Positions 34,218 through 45,516 of a stretch of 64,000 nucleotides of DNA are shown here, piece after piece (within the stretch, counting starts at the first letter, position 1; each line of letters starts with the position of its first letter). Made by a program: the position numbers and the translations under genes. Origin of the DNA: Bowmanella denitrificans. Its GTDB lineage: Bacteria; Pseudomonadota; Gammaproteobacteria; Enterobacterales; Alteromonadaceae. The stretch spans positions 62,001-126,000 of the forward strand of contig NZ_BAAAEI010000020.1 of NCBI RefSeq assembly GCF_039522935.1, in the 5' to 3' direction. The notes below the pieces were generated by a model that did no database searches, had not been told where the DNA came from, and saw nothing but the letters and a program-made list of their open reading frames with translations.

Positions 34218-34262
34218 ACTCGTAGCTCGTAGCTCGTAGCTCGTAGCTCGTAGCTCGTAGCT
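34218..34262. repeat. Heptamer array B (TAGCTCG, 5 full units)
   Basis: A partial unit at 34218-34222, five perfect TAGCTCG copies (34223-34257), and a final TAGCT. Same unit, same orientation and same ending (AGCTTAA) as array A 2 kb upstream, but with no four-helix-bundle gene beside it. Confidence 0.96.
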
Positions 34263-34286
34263 TAAGGCAGACCCTGGTCTGCCTTT
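34262..34286 (+). terminator. Terminator after yceI and array B
   Basis: AAGGCAGACC paired with GGTCTGCCTT around CT, followed by TTCTTGTTCTT. The array lies between the stop codon and this hairpin. Confidence 0.8.
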
Positions 34287-34369
34287 TCTTGTTCTTGTGC
34301 ATAAAAACAGATGACAAGAACACAAAAACGGAGTAAAAAGCGCCAGTTTTTGTTTGCGTCGAGACCCCC

Positions 34370-35029
34370 TTGAGCGCCCTAATCCAACCTCAGTCTGAAC
34401 TCAGCTCACATAGCCTGGACAACCTCGCCGATAACCTGGCTGACAAAGGCTTTATGGTGATACCTGATCTGCTGCCAATGGGCATCGCAGAGGCCTTGTT
34501 ATTGGAGGTGACGGAATACAACAGCCAGCAGTTTCAGCAGGCTGGCATTGGCCGGGAACAGCAGCAACAACAAAACCAATTTGTACGCACCGATGAAATT
34601 CGCTGGCTAAACGGTCAAAGTAATGCCCAGCAGGCTTTTTTAGCGACTATGGAGCAATTACGGCTGGGATTGAATCGACGGTTGTTTATGGGGCTGTTCG
34701 ATTACGAATGCCACTTTGCGCATTACGGGCCCGGAAACTTCTATAAAAAGCACCTTGATGCCTTTAAAGGTCGCACCAACCGCATCCTCAGTACAGTGTT
34801 ATATCTGAATCCGGGGTGGACCAGTGAGGATGGTGGCGAATTACTGATGTATGAGAAACGCAGTAAAGAAGCCTTCTTAAAAATCACCCCGTTGTTTGGC
34901 CAGATGGTGGTGTTTCTCAGCGAGCGTTTTCCCCATGAGGTGTTAGCCGCAAAGCGTGACCGCTACAGCATCGCAGGCTGGTTCAGGGTTAATACCAGTA
35001 TAGGCGGCGCCATCGATCCGGCCCGCTAG
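34370..35029 (+). CDS. 2OG-Fe(II) oxygenase, prolyl 4-hydroxylase-like
   Basis: 219 residues. The double-stranded beta-helix iron site is visible: H-x-D in YKKHLDAF, the distal His in RFPHEVL, and the 2-oxoglutarate-binding Arg in AKRDRYSIAGWF. FAHYGPGNFY and STVLYLNPGW are typical of SM-20/P4H-type hydroxylases. The start is TTG 34370, with only a weak GAG upstream, so the exact N-terminus is uncertain. Substrate unknown. Confidence 0.85.
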   Translation: MSALIQPQSELSSHSLDNLADNLADKGFMVIPDLLPMGIAEALLLEVTEYNSQQFQQAGIGREQQQQQNQFVRTDEIRWLNGQSNAQQAFLATMEQLRLGLNRRLFMGLFDYECHFAHYGPGNFYKKHLDAFKGRTNRILSTVLYLNPGWTSEDGGELLMYEKRSKEAFLKITPLFGQMVVFLSERFPHEVLAAKRDRYSIAGWFRVNTSIGGAIDPAR

Positions 35030-36190
35030 CTATTCGGGTAAAGATGGACTTCTTGGCAAAAGAGGCGCGGCGTACATTGCCAGCACCCGCTGACGAACAT
35101 CATCCGGCACGGAATTCAGGCGCTGTTCAAATCTATTCCGCTCCTGTTCCAGCATATTGCGACTGACTCCGTTATCTATGGCACAGGGCTGCATACCCAA
35201 TTTTTCAGCCGCCAGTCGGGTGGTGATCATATCAGGGTAAAGAGTATGAATTTGCCTGTCGATTTCGTCGGCAACCTGCCTGGCTGACGCAAAGGCATCA
35301 CCTTGGATGACCTGCCCAAAACACAACACGACTTTGCCTTTATAGCCTGTAATACCGCGGGATATGCTGGCTACATCTTCATGGTCCTGTTTTTCATACT
35401 GACCTGTGAGGGCCTGCTGATGCAGTTCATTGGCTTTGGCCAGATCGCAGGGATCATATTCATAGCCAATGGCCACAGGCACAATGCGAAGCTGTGCAAG
35501 ATAAGCAGCAAAATCTTGTTCTTTGGGTTTATTCAGCATCAGCATGGATACAATCGCCGGATTGGTCTTGTCCACACCATCCTTGGCACGCCCTTCCCGC
35601 TGTGCTATCCAGATATGGGCATTTTCTGCTACCAGGGAATGATAAATATAGGCAGAAAGCTCTTTACTGACCTGCAGCTTTTCTTTTTTGCTGCTGGCTG
35701 AACGTTTCACAATAAAGCTTTTGTTCAGGCGCATTAAATCAGACACCCAGGATTTAGTCAGCAGGTTATCGCCAATGGCAATGCGCACGGTATCCTGCCC
35801 CTTAAGGTGTAAGGCCCAGCTCACAAAAGCCGGGTCCAGAGCGATATCGCGGTGATTGGAAATAAACAAACAGGGCTGGCTGAGATCTAACTGTTCCAGT
35901 CCCTTAACCGTCAACCCTGCGGTGCTGGTTTCAATCATATGTTGAATAAAAGGCTCCAACTGACGCTGAAAGTCGCGTACCGTGCGGATGCCAGCCACTC
36001 GCCGCTTAAGGTGGAAACTCAGGCCCCAGGCCAATGGACGACGCAGCCATTTAGGACAATTGGCAAAGCGAAAGCGTACCAGAGCGTCACGCAGCTCTGG
36101 CTCCTTCAGCAAGCGCTGCAATACAACCTGGACTTCGTTATCCTGATAAGGACGGATATGGGCAAAGGTATCCATAAACAGCATTTTCAA
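35030..36190 (-). CDS. PlsC-type acyltransferase family protein
   Basis: 386 residues with a glycerophospholipid acyltransferase core: the catalytic H-x4-D in SNHRDIALDPAF and the lipid-binding-like block AQREGRAKDG. The protein is longer than PlsC itself and lacks its membrane helices, matching the large 1-acyl-glycerol-3-phosphate acyltransferase-like family found in Alteromonadales. The start may be ATG 36190 or the later MDTFAHIRPY. Converges on the oxygenase gene. Substrate unproven. Confidence 0.8.
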   Translation of the reverse strand: MKMLFMDTFAHIRPYQDNEVQVVLQRLLKEPELRDALVRFRFANCPKWLRRPLAWGLSFHLKRRVAGIRTVRDFQRQLEPFIQHMIETSTAGLTVKGLEQLDLSQPCLFISNHRDIALDPAFVSWALHLKGQDTVRIAIGDNLLTKSWVSDLMRLNKSFIVKRSASSKKEKLQVSKELSAYIYHSLVAENAHIWIAQREGRAKDGVDKTNPAIVSMLMLNKPKEQDFAAYLAQLRIVPVAIGYEYDPCDLAKANELHQQALTGQYEKQDHEDVASISRGITGYKGKVVLCFGQVIQGDAFASARQVADEIDRQIHTLYPDMITTRLAAEKLGMQPCAIDNGVSRNMLEQERNRFEQRLNSVPDDVRQRVLAMYAAPLLPRSPSLPE

Positions 36191-36276
36191 CCAATACGAA
36201 AGCGCGCCAATTTACCCTTAGTCAGGCTGAAGCTCAATCTTTGTGGTTGTAAATAATTGCAACAGCGCAGCCCCGC

Positions 36277-36885
36277 TTACTGACCAAAGCGCTTGCCCCC
36301 TGACGACAGATAATGTTTTTCCTGTTCAGTACTGTTTCTGCCCAAAATCTCATTGCGATGAGGAAAACGGCCAAACCGGGCAATAATATCTCTGTGCTCC
36401 ACGGCATATTTGAGCGCATTTTGGGCGATGTTATGCTGCTGTCCCCGTGGATATTGCTGAGCAAGGGCGGTAAATTTATTCACCACGTCCTGCTGACAAT
36501 TCAGATCTTCGGCATGCTCCAGTGGATGGTAAAAAAACAGCCTTTCGACCAGGCTCAAGGCGACATCCTGTCCCAGAGCGATACCTTCTTGGCAAAGGCA
36601 TAGCGCCTTGTCATCATAAGCAAAGGCCTGCGCCTGACCGCGATAAATATTGCGACTGAACTGGTCAAATAGCAGGATCATCGCCAGCCTTCCCCGCGGC
36701 ATTTCCAGCCAGTGGTTAAGCTCATCCCGCGCCGCCATCTCCAGCGCCTGAGAAAAACGCTGACGAATCTGATTATCCACGGCTTCGCCTCCGGCATACC
36801 AGATGCTTTCCCGCCCCGGCTCAGCCAACTCATTCACTATTTGACCAAACCAGAATTCGTTCACTTGTTCCGCGCTTATCGCCAT
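36277..36885 (-). CDS. DUF924 family protein
   Basis: 202 residues: VNEFWFGQ, LFDQFSRNIYRGQAQAFAYD, LFFYHPLEHAED and HRDIIARFGRFPHRNEILGR are the conserved DUF924 stretches. Predicted all-helical, TPR-like soluble protein; biochemical function unknown. It lies upstream of the acyltransferase on the same strand, 86 bp apart. Confidence 0.88.
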   Translation of the reverse strand: MAISAEQVNEFWFGQIVNELAEPGRESIWYAGGEAVDNQIRQRFSQALEMAARDELNHWLEMPRGRLAMILLFDQFSRNIYRGQAQAFAYDDKALCLCQEGIALGQDVALSLVERLFFYHPLEHAEDLNCQQDVVNKFTALAQQYPRGQQHNIAQNALKYAVEHRDIIARFGRFPHRNEILGRNSTEQEKHYLSSGGKRFGQ

Positions 36886-36964
36886 TCGCCCTCCCTTTCA
36901 TAAAAATAAAATCATTTAATATCTTATGGTTACAAAATTTTCTAATATTTTTAAAGATAAAACA

Positions 36965-36991
36965 TTGAAAGAAAACTGTACGACCCTACAT
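36965..36991 (+). promoter_or_regulatory. Candidate sigma-32 heat-shock promoter of hsp20
   Basis: TTGAAA (36965-36970), 13-bp spacer, CCCTACAT (36984-36991). This resembles the sigma-32 pattern TTGAAA-N11-16-CCCCAT. It lies 83 bp before the small heat-shock gene. Confidence 0.45.
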
Positions 36992-37073
36992 AGAAGTTGT
37001 CGACGCCAAACGGGTTGACAATCACGCCGCCGATTAACGGGGCAACATTAAACCATATTGCTTAATTGAGGAT

Positions 37074-37520
37074 ATGACTATGCGTAATATCGATCTGTCT
37101 CCACTTTATCGTTCTTTCATCGGTTTTGATCACCTGGCATCTCTGATAGATGCAGCCAGCCGCAACGAAAAACAGCCATCTTATCCGCCTTACAATATCG
37201 AATTGCTGGGCGAAGACAAATACCGTATCACCATGGCCGTTGCAGGATTTGAGGAATCAGAACTGGAAATCCAGGTAGTAGAAAACACCTTGCATGTGAC
37301 GGGTAATAAACCGGGCAAGGAAGAAGAGCGAAACTTCCTGCACAAGGGCATTTCCGAACGTAACTTTGAACGCAAGTTCCAGCTTGGCGACCACGTCAAG
37401 GTGCTGGGCGCTGACCTGAAAAACGGCTTGCTGCATATCGAGCTGGAAAGGGTTATCCCTGAAGCGAAAAAGCCCCGTAAGATTGAAATAGGTAACAGCC
37501 TGTTGGAAAACAAAGCCTAA
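37074..37520 (+). CDS. ibpA: Small heat-shock protein (Hsp20/IbpA family)
   Basis: 148 residues with an alpha-crystallin domain: YNIELLGEDKYRITMAVAGFEE at its start and FQLGDHVKVLGADLKNGLLHIEL at its end, plus a short C-terminal tail with RKIEIGN (an I-x-I-like motif). An ATP-independent holdase that keeps denatured proteins soluble. A sigma-32-like promoter lies upstream and a terminator follows. Confidence 0.92.
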   Translation: MTMRNIDLSPLYRSFIGFDHLASLIDAASRNEKQPSYPPYNIELLGEDKYRITMAVAGFEESELEIQVVENTLHVTGNKPGKEEERNFLHKGISERNFERKFQLGDHVKVLGADLKNGLLHIELERVIPEAKKPRKIEIGNSLLENKA

Positions 37521-37540
37521 CTTTCATTCTCCCTGGATAT

Positions 37541-37566
37541 AAGCGGCCCGCGTGGCCGCTTTTTTG
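37541..37566 (+). terminator. Terminator after hsp20
   Basis: AAGCGGCC, loop CGCGT, GGCCGCTT, followed by TTTTTG. Confidence 0.88.
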
Positions 37567-37624
37567 TGCAGGGATGGACGTTTTGCTGACATTGAAAGAA
37601 TGATCCATCAGCGATGCGCCACAC

Positions 37625-38407
37625 CTATTGCAACTGACTAGCTAAAAATGCATGTAAATGTATATTCACTTCTGCACTATGACTGATTGGGGCCATATGC
37701 CCACCGCTGACTTGCTGATAGGTCAGATGGGGCAATGCGCCGCGTAAGCTTTGCGCCACGGCTTTGGCTGAATCACGGGTATCGCGTCCGCTTAACAGCA
37801 GTACGGGGCAGCAAATTTTCGCATAGTCATTTAATCCATACGGCTCACCCATCAGGCCAACAAAATCCAGCCGCACTTTCTCCACCTGCATGCTAAAGCC
37901 TTGCTGGACCTGCTGTGGCATCGCACTAAAATAGCCACTGCCGTTCCAGTAATTGACAAAGCGGGCGGCAGCCCGCTCGGCACTGAGTTGGCTCACTTCG
38001 TTACCCAGCGCCTGCACTTCTAAAAAGCCAGGATGTTGCTTATCCAGCAAATGAAAGGCGACTGGCTCAAACACTGCCAGAGACATGACCATCTGTTTCA
38101 GTTCGTAGGCCAGTTTAAGCGCAATGGCACCGCCAAAAGAATGTCCGACTAAGTGAAAGCGTGTTATACCAAGTTCATGCAAGTGCTGCCGGATGCGTTC
38201 GCTTTCAGTGGCAAGACTAAACGCCCCGGTTTGACTGACTTTTGGAGCCTGCCCATAGCCCAATAAATCAATATTCAGTATATAGAAGTCTTGTTCGAGC
38301 TGGCCTGCCAGCTCACGCCATTGCCTGGCACTGCTCATGGAGCTATGCAATAGCACCACCGCAGGTCCTTGTGGGTTACCACTGATATAAACACCTTGCA
38401 TAATCAA
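37625..38407 (-). CDS. Alpha/beta hydrolase
   Basis: 260 residues. The nucleophile elbow is GHSFGGA with catalytic Ser; the Asp is in LLSGRDTRD and the His in SGGHMAPIS. The oxyanion region is VLLHSSMSSARQW. The fold is clear but the substrate is not; the nearest families are generic esterases and carboxylases. Separated from adk by a terminator, so it is probably its own unit. Confidence 0.85.
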   Translation of the reverse strand: MIMQGVYISGNPQGPAVVLLHSSMSSARQWRELAGQLEQDFYILNIDLLGYGQAPKVSQTGAFSLATESERIRQHLHELGITRFHLVGHSFGGAIALKLAYELKQMVMSLAVFEPVAFHLLDKQHPGFLEVQALGNEVSQLSAERAAARFVNYWNGSGYFSAMPQQVQQGFSMQVEKVRLDFVGLMGEPYGLNDYAKICCPVLLLSGRDTRDSAKAVAQSLRGALPHLTYQQVSGGHMAPISHSAEVNIHLHAFLASQLQ

Positions 38408-38442
38408 CTACTCAACGGCTTAACGGGTTCTAAACAGACAGA

Positions 38443-38468
38443 AAAAAAGGAGCTTACGCTCCTTTTTT
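38443..38468. terminator. Terminator after adk
   Basis: AAAAAAGGAGC, loop TTAC, GCTCCTTTTTT: an 11-bp perfect stem 16 bp beyond the adk stop. Confidence 0.92.
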
Positions 38469-38483
38469 AAAATCTTAACGCGT

Positions 38484-39128
38484 TCAGGCTAATAGCTCTG
38501 CCAGTTCGCGACTTACGGCATCCACAGCTTTGGTGCCGTCAACTTTGTGATACGCGCAGTTACCAGACTGGGCTTCATTACGATAGTAATCTACCAGAGG
38601 CTTAGTCTGCTCATGGTAAACCCCGAGGCGCTTACGTACAGTCTCTTCCTGATCGTCAGCCCGAATAACCAGGTCTTCACCGCTGACATCGTCCTTACCT
38701 TCTACCTTGGGCGGATTATAGGTCACGTGATAAACACGACCAGAAGCGGGGTGTACACGGCGTCCGCTCATACGCTCAACAATAATGTCGTCGGCCACGT
38801 CAAATTCGATAACATGGTCCACCACCACCCCGTTTTCCTTCATGGCATCTGCCTGAGGAATAGTACGGGGGAATCCGTCCAGCAAAAAGCCGTTCTGACA
38901 ATCTGGCTGAGCAATACGCTCTTTGACCAGACCGATAATGATCTCATCGGACACCAGTTTGCCTTCGTCCATGACTTTCTTGGCGGCCAATCCCAGTTCA
39001 GTACCTGCACTGATGGCGGCTCTTAGCATATCGCCGGTGGAGATTTGCGGGATCCCGAATTTACCCATCAAAAACTGGGCTTGGGTGCCCTTCCCTGCTC
39101 CGGGAGCGCCAAGCAAAATAATGCGCAT
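38484..39128 (-). CDS. adk: Adenylate kinase
   Basis: 214 residues, the same length as E. coli Adk. P-loop GAPGAGKGTQ, NMP-binding STGDMLRAAI, and LID domain with SGRRVHPASGRVYHV (no zinc cysteines, Gram-negative form). Balances ATP, ADP and AMP. The start is ATG 39128 after AGGACC; the upstream ATG at 39173 gives an extension foreign to the family. It follows htpG, as in E. coli. Confidence 0.97.
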   Translation of the reverse strand: MRIILLGAPGAGKGTQAQFLMGKFGIPQISTGDMLRAAISAGTELGLAAKKVMDEGKLVSDEIIIGLVKERIAQPDCQNGFLLDGFPRTIPQADAMKENGVVVDHVIEFDVADDIIVERMSGRRVHPASGRVYHVTYNPPKVEGKDDVSGEDLVIRADDQEETVRKRLGVYHEQTKPLVDYYRNEAQSGNCAYHKVDGTKAVDAVSRELAELLA

Positions 39129-39260
39129 ACCTGGTCCTCTATCTGGTCTGTGACAATTGGATGAATGAGCCACGAACTTTACACATTAAGCCCTGGCGAT
39201 ACAAGCCGAAAACCGCCGAAATTAGCCGTTGTCAGACCATAGTGTTAGCGGTTTTGAACA

Positions 39261-39292
39261 AACAACAACGGGCCTGCCGGCCCGTTGTTGTT
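39261..39292. terminator. Terminator after htpG
   Basis: A 14-bp stem AACAACAACGGGCC/GGCCCGTTGTTGTT around TGCC, ending 16 bp before the htpG stop on the minus strand. Confidence 0.85.
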
Positions 39293-39307
39293 GGATTAGC
39301 TGAAAAC

Positions 39308-41230
39308 TTACTTAACCAGTTCCATTAACAGCTTGTTAAGGCGATTCACATAAGCAGCCGGATCCTTAAGGCTGCCCTGTTCAGTCAGTGCAGCCTGGTC
39401 AAACAAGACCTCGGTCAACTGCGCAAACTTCACTTCATCCTGCATGTCTGCCAGGGTTTTCACCAGACCATGTTCGGGGTTCAGTTCAAAATGATACGTC
39501 ATTTCCGGCACGGTCTGACCAGCCGCCTGCATTAACTTCAGCATTTGTGTGCTCATACCGAATTCATCGGCCACCACACAAGCAGGCGAGTCGGTCAGTC
39601 GGTGACTGAGTTTTACTTCTTTAACCCGCTCACCCAGTACGTTCTTAACCCGCTCGGTCAGGCCTTCAACCTGCTTCTCGGCTTCTTCCTGGGCTTTCTT
39701 GCTGTCTTCATCTTCCAGTTCACCCAGATCCAACTGGCCTTTGGTGATGGACTGGAAAGACTTGTCTTTGTATTCGCTCAGATGCGACATCAACCACTCA
39801 TCGATACGATCAGACATCAACAGAACTTCAATGCCCTTCTTACGGAAAATTTCCAAATGCGGGCTGGACTTGGCAGCCTGGTGGCTATCGGCGGTGATGT
39901 AGTAAATTTTATCCTGACCTTCCTTCATGCGCTCAAGATATTCATCCAGAGACACTGACTGGGCTCCATTGTCCTCGTGGGTGGAGGTAAAGCGTAGCAA
40001 GCCAGCTATTTTTTCCTTATTGCTGTAATCTTCGGCCGGGCCTTCTTTCAGGACATTGCCGAATTCATTCCAGAAGCTCTGATATTTTTCCTTATCATTG
40101 GATGCCAGGCGCTCCAGCATCTGCAACACTTTCTTGGTACAGCCCTGGCGCATCGCCTGGGTAATCTTATTGTCCTGCAGTATTTCCCTGGACACATTTA
40201 ATGGCAGATCGTTGGAATCCAGCACGCCTTTAACAAAACGCAGGTAGACCGGCATAAACTGCTCGGCATCGTCCATGATAAAAACACGCTGTACATAGAG
40301 TTTCAGACCATGCTTCTGCTCACGGTTCCACAGATCAAATGGCGCTTTAGTGGGCACATACAGCAGGCTGGTATACTCGGTTTTACCTTCTACTTTGTTG
40401 TGCGACCACAGCAAAGGATCGCCAAAATCGTGGGAAATATGCTTATAGAACTCCTGATATTCCTCATCACTGACTTCGGATTTGTCGCGAGTCCATAAAG
40501 CTGTCGCCTTATTGATGGTTTCCCAATGCCCAGGTACGGCCGGGGTTTTCTCACCGTCTGCACCATCCTGTTCGGGCACTTCCTCTTTATACATCTGCAC
40601 CGCGACACTAATATGGTCAGAGTATTTGCCAATAATGGAGCGCAGGCGCCAGTCATCCAGGAATTCTTTCTCGTCATCCTTCAGATGCAGAATCACATCG
40701 GTACCACGACCGGCCTTTTCAATATCAGCCACGGTAAAGTCACCTTCCCCGGCGCTTTCCCATTCAACACCGCGAGATGCATCCTGACCAGCAGCACGGG
40801 TGCGTACCGTGACTTTATCGGCAACAATAAAGGCGGAATAGAAACCAACCCCAAATTGGCCAATCAGTTGCGAATCTCTGGCCTGATCTCCAGACAACTT
40901 ACTGAAAAACTCAGCGGTGCCTGACTTGGCAATAGTGCCCAGATGCTCAATCACTTCATCACGGCTCATACCAATGCCGTTATCGGAAATGGTCAGGGTA
41001 CCGGCTTCTTTATCCACAATCAGGCGAACCCGAAGTTCCCCGTCATTTTCATACAACTTGTCATCTGACAGGGCACGAAAGCGCAGTTTGTCAGCCGCAT
41101 CAGCTGCGTTTGACACCAGCTCGCGCAGAAAGATCTCTTTATTGGAATAAAGGGAGTGGATCATCAACTGAAGCAGTTTTTTTACTTCAGTTTGAAAGCC
41201 ATGGGTTTCTTTATGGGCTGCTTCTGCCAT
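39308..41230 (-). CDS. htpG: Chaperone protein HtpG (Hsp90)
   Basis: 640 residues with the GHKL ATPase motifs ELVSNAADAADKLR, DNGIGMSRDEV and IGQFGVGFYSAF, the middle domain YVQRVFIMDD, and a C-terminal dimerisation domain. ATP-driven cytosolic chaperone. AGGAGA precedes the start. The 5' leader contains a 7-bp hairpin (GGCCCTT/AAGGGCC, about 41264-41281). Gene order recR-htpG-adk matches E. coli. Confidence 0.97.
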   Translation of the reverse strand: MAEAAHKETHGFQTEVKKLLQLMIHSLYSNKEIFLRELVSNAADAADKLRFRALSDDKLYENDGELRVRLIVDKEAGTLTISDNGIGMSRDEVIEHLGTIAKSGTAEFFSKLSGDQARDSQLIGQFGVGFYSAFIVADKVTVRTRAAGQDASRGVEWESAGEGDFTVADIEKAGRGTDVILHLKDDEKEFLDDWRLRSIIGKYSDHISVAVQMYKEEVPEQDGADGEKTPAVPGHWETINKATALWTRDKSEVSDEEYQEFYKHISHDFGDPLLWSHNKVEGKTEYTSLLYVPTKAPFDLWNREQKHGLKLYVQRVFIMDDAEQFMPVYLRFVKGVLDSNDLPLNVSREILQDNKITQAMRQGCTKKVLQMLERLASNDKEKYQSFWNEFGNVLKEGPAEDYSNKEKIAGLLRFTSTHEDNGAQSVSLDEYLERMKEGQDKIYYITADSHQAAKSSPHLEIFRKKGIEVLLMSDRIDEWLMSHLSEYKDKSFQSITKGQLDLGELEDEDSKKAQEEAEKQVEGLTERVKNVLGERVKEVKLSHRLTDSPACVVADEFGMSTQMLKLMQAAGQTVPEMTYHFELNPEHGLVKTLADMQDEVKFAQLTEVLFDQAALTEQGSLKDPAAYVNRLNKLLMELVK

Positions 41231-41382
41231 AAACGGACATCTCCTGGTTCTGTGATCGTTGCAGGCCCTTTAGAAGGGCCGTGGTTTCAATTAAGTCGAA
41301 CTAGAAGATAGGGACGGATTGTCTGAATTCAACGACGAATGCCGAAAATTATTGCAAATCATGCGGACACAGAGGCTTACGG

Positions 41383-41982
41383 TTAGAGTTCCCGACGACC
41401 ACTGAAAGCATGCATCAGGGTGGAGCCATCCAGATACTCCAGTTCGCCTCCCACAGGGACGCCGTGGGCAATGCGGCTGGCTTTAATCTCGCGGCTTCGA
41501 CACATTTGCGCAATATAGTGGGCAGTTGCTTCCCCTTCCACCGTGGGGTTGGTGGCCAGTATGACCTCCTGAATCTGGTGCTTATCCAGTAATTCCCCCA
41601 GACTGTCCAAACCAATATCAGCAGGCCCAATCCCATCAATAGGCGAGAGATGCCCCATTAATACAAAGTACAGCCCCTGAAACTCTGCGGTTTGCTCTAT
41701 GGCCATCACATCTTGCGGGCTTTCAACAATACACAGGACACCTTTTTCCTGACGCTTAGGACTGGCGCAGATTTCACACAAGACAGACTCAGTAAAATTG
41801 CGGCATTGCTGACAATGCTGAACATGCTCCATGGCATTGTACAATGCGCCGGCCAACTCTTTGGCACCTTCACGATTGCGTTCCAGCAACTGAAACGCCA
41901 TACGTTGTGCGGTTTTCTGGCCAACACCGGGAAGGTACTTTAAGGTGCGGATCAGTTCACTGAGTAACGGGCTGAATTTCAT
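41383..41982 (-). CDS. recR: Recombination mediator RecR
   Basis: 199 residues: helix-hairpin-helix LPGVGQKTAQRMAFQLL, a Cys4 zinc finger (CQQCRNFTESVLCEIC), a Toprim domain (LCIVESPQDVMAIEQ) and a C-terminal Walker-B-like region. Acts with RecO and RecF to load RecA at gaps. It lies downstream of ybaB and dnaX in the conserved order. Confidence 0.96.
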   Translation of the reverse strand: MKFSPLLSELIRTLKYLPGVGQKTAQRMAFQLLERNREGAKELAGALYNAMEHVQHCQQCRNFTESVLCEICASPKRQEKGVLCIVESPQDVMAIEQTAEFQGLYFVLMGHLSPIDGIGPADIGLDSLGELLDKHQIQEVILATNPTVEGEATAHYIAQMCRSREIKASRIAHGVPVGGELEYLDGSTLMHAFSGRREL

Positions 41983-42050
41983 AACAACACATGCCGATTA
42001 TATAGGGGGAATAAAAGGGGCGGTGAACACCACCCCATGCATTAGGCCAA

Positions 42051-42377
42051 TCAGAATGGCATTTTAAACCCTGGCGGCAATGGCATACCACCAGTCACAC
42101 CGGCCATTTTCTCTTTGCTGGTTTCCTGTACACGGCGCACCGCATCGTTGATTGCCGCGGCAACCAGATCCTCAATCATGTCCTTGTCATCTTCCATCAG
42201 GCTTTCATCAATATCCACCCGACGTACGTTGTGATTACAGGTCATCGTAACTTTCACCATGCCTGCCCCCGCCTCGCCGGTCACTTCGATGCGGGCCAGA
42301 TCGTCCTGCGCCTTTTGCATGCGCTCCTGCATTTGCTGGGCCTGCTTCATTAAGTTGCCCATTCCACCTTTAAACAT
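42051..42377 (-). CDS. ybaB: YbaB/EbfC nucleoid-associated protein
   Basis: 108 residues: MGNLMKQAQQMQERMQKAQ coiled segment, then VKVTMTCNHNVRRVDID and DLVAAAINDAVRRV. A dimeric DNA-binding protein encoded between dnaX and recR in most bacteria. ATG 42377 (MFKGGMGNL) matches the family N-terminus and has GAGGTG upstream; ATG 42392 would add five residues. Confidence 0.95.
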   Translation of the reverse strand: MFKGGMGNLMKQAQQMQERMQKAQDDLARIEVTGEAGAGMVKVTMTCNHNVRRVDIDESLMEDDKDMIEDLVAAAINDAVRRVQETSKEKMAGVTGGMPLPPGFKMPF

Positions 42378-42417
42378 AGTCACCTCTTTCACTTATCAGG
42401 CAACGCAGGGCGTTGTC

Positions 42418-44754
<2,337 letters not shown>

Positions 44755-45291
44755 CTAATCCCCTTCAAATTCACACAGACAGTGGCATAGAATACCCTGC
44801 TCGGTTAACCGCTTGTGGCCACCTAAGTCAGGAAGATTTACCACAAAGGCGGCATGATCAACCAGCCCACCCAATTGCCTGACCAACTGCGCTGTTGCCA
44901 ACATCGTACCGCCGGTTGCCAGCAAGTCATCCATTAGAAGAATTTTCTCACCCTGGCTAATGGCATCCTGATGTAACTCAAGCACATCCTCGCCGTATTC
45001 CAGTTGATAGCTTTGGCGAATTACCGCTCTGGGTAACTTATTCGACTTGCGAACCGGGATAAAACCACAACCCAATTCCTTGGCCAAAGGCGCTCCAAAG
45101 ATAAAACCTCTGGCTTCAGTGCCAGCAATTTTATCAAAGCCATGATGCTGATAGTGAGACGCCAACATATCAATACAGGTGGAAAATGCCTTACCGTCCT
45201 GCATCAGGGAAGTAACATCCCGAAACTGAACACCTGGTTTAGGATAATCAGGCACGGTTTTGATGGCAGATTTAATAATTGCTTCTGTCAC
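44755..45291 (-). CDS. apt: Adenine phosphoribosyltransferase
   Basis: 178 residues. Salvages adenine to AMP using PRPP. The PRPP loop is ILLMDDLLATGGTM; also GTEARGFIFGAPLA and FIPVRKSNKLPR. Directly upstream of dnaX, as in E. coli (apt-dnaX-ybaB-recR). Confidence 0.96.
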   Translation of the reverse strand: MTEAIIKSAIKTVPDYPKPGVQFRDVTSLMQDGKAFSTCIDMLASHYQHHGFDKIAGTEARGFIFGAPLAKELGCGFIPVRKSNKLPRAVIRQSYQLEYGEDVLELHQDAISQGEKILLMDDLLATGGTMLATAQLVRQLGGLVDHAAFVVNLPDLGGHKRLTEQGILCHCLCEFEGD

Positions 45292-45305
45292 GCTATTTGA
45301 GCTCT

Positions 45306-45428
45306 TTAAAGATAATAAACAAACCAGCCCAAAACCACATGTAACAGTGGCAATGCAACAGCGGTGACTACAGCTGCCAACAGATACTTAACGTTAAAGG
45401 GATCTTTGAAATTTTCATCGTGGTGCAT
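45306..45428 (-). CDS. Small membrane protein (40 residues)
   Basis: A short frame: MHHDENFKDPFNVKYLL, then a single hydrophobic helix (AAVVTAVALPLLHVVLGWFVYYL) and stop. An AGAAGAGA ribosome site precedes the ATG. It lies between the hvfC-like gene and apt, 14 bp before apt on the same strand. No family recognised. The strong hydrophobic/charged division and ribosome site support a real gene. It could be the end of the RiPP operon or part of the apt transcript. Confidence 0.55.
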   Translation of the reverse strand: MHHDENFKDPFNVKYLLAAVVTAVALPLLHVVLGWFVYYL

Positions 45429-45516
45429 AGTGCTATCTCTTCTAGCCGGAAGCCGCAAATCTTAATCCAAAGTGACCCGGATTAACAGCGCCCTATATCG
45501 ATGAAACCGCTGAGAC

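Noticed and set aside
32211..34262. Possible CRISPR arrays
   Set aside because: The heptamers are pure tandem repeats without spacers, and no cas genes are present in the window.
39545..39958. 137-codon frame opposite htpG
   Set aside because: Shadow of the htpG coding sequence.
41264..41281. Hairpin in the htpG leader as an RNA thermometer
   Set aside because: The stem is short and does not cover the ribosome site, so a thermometer role is not supported.
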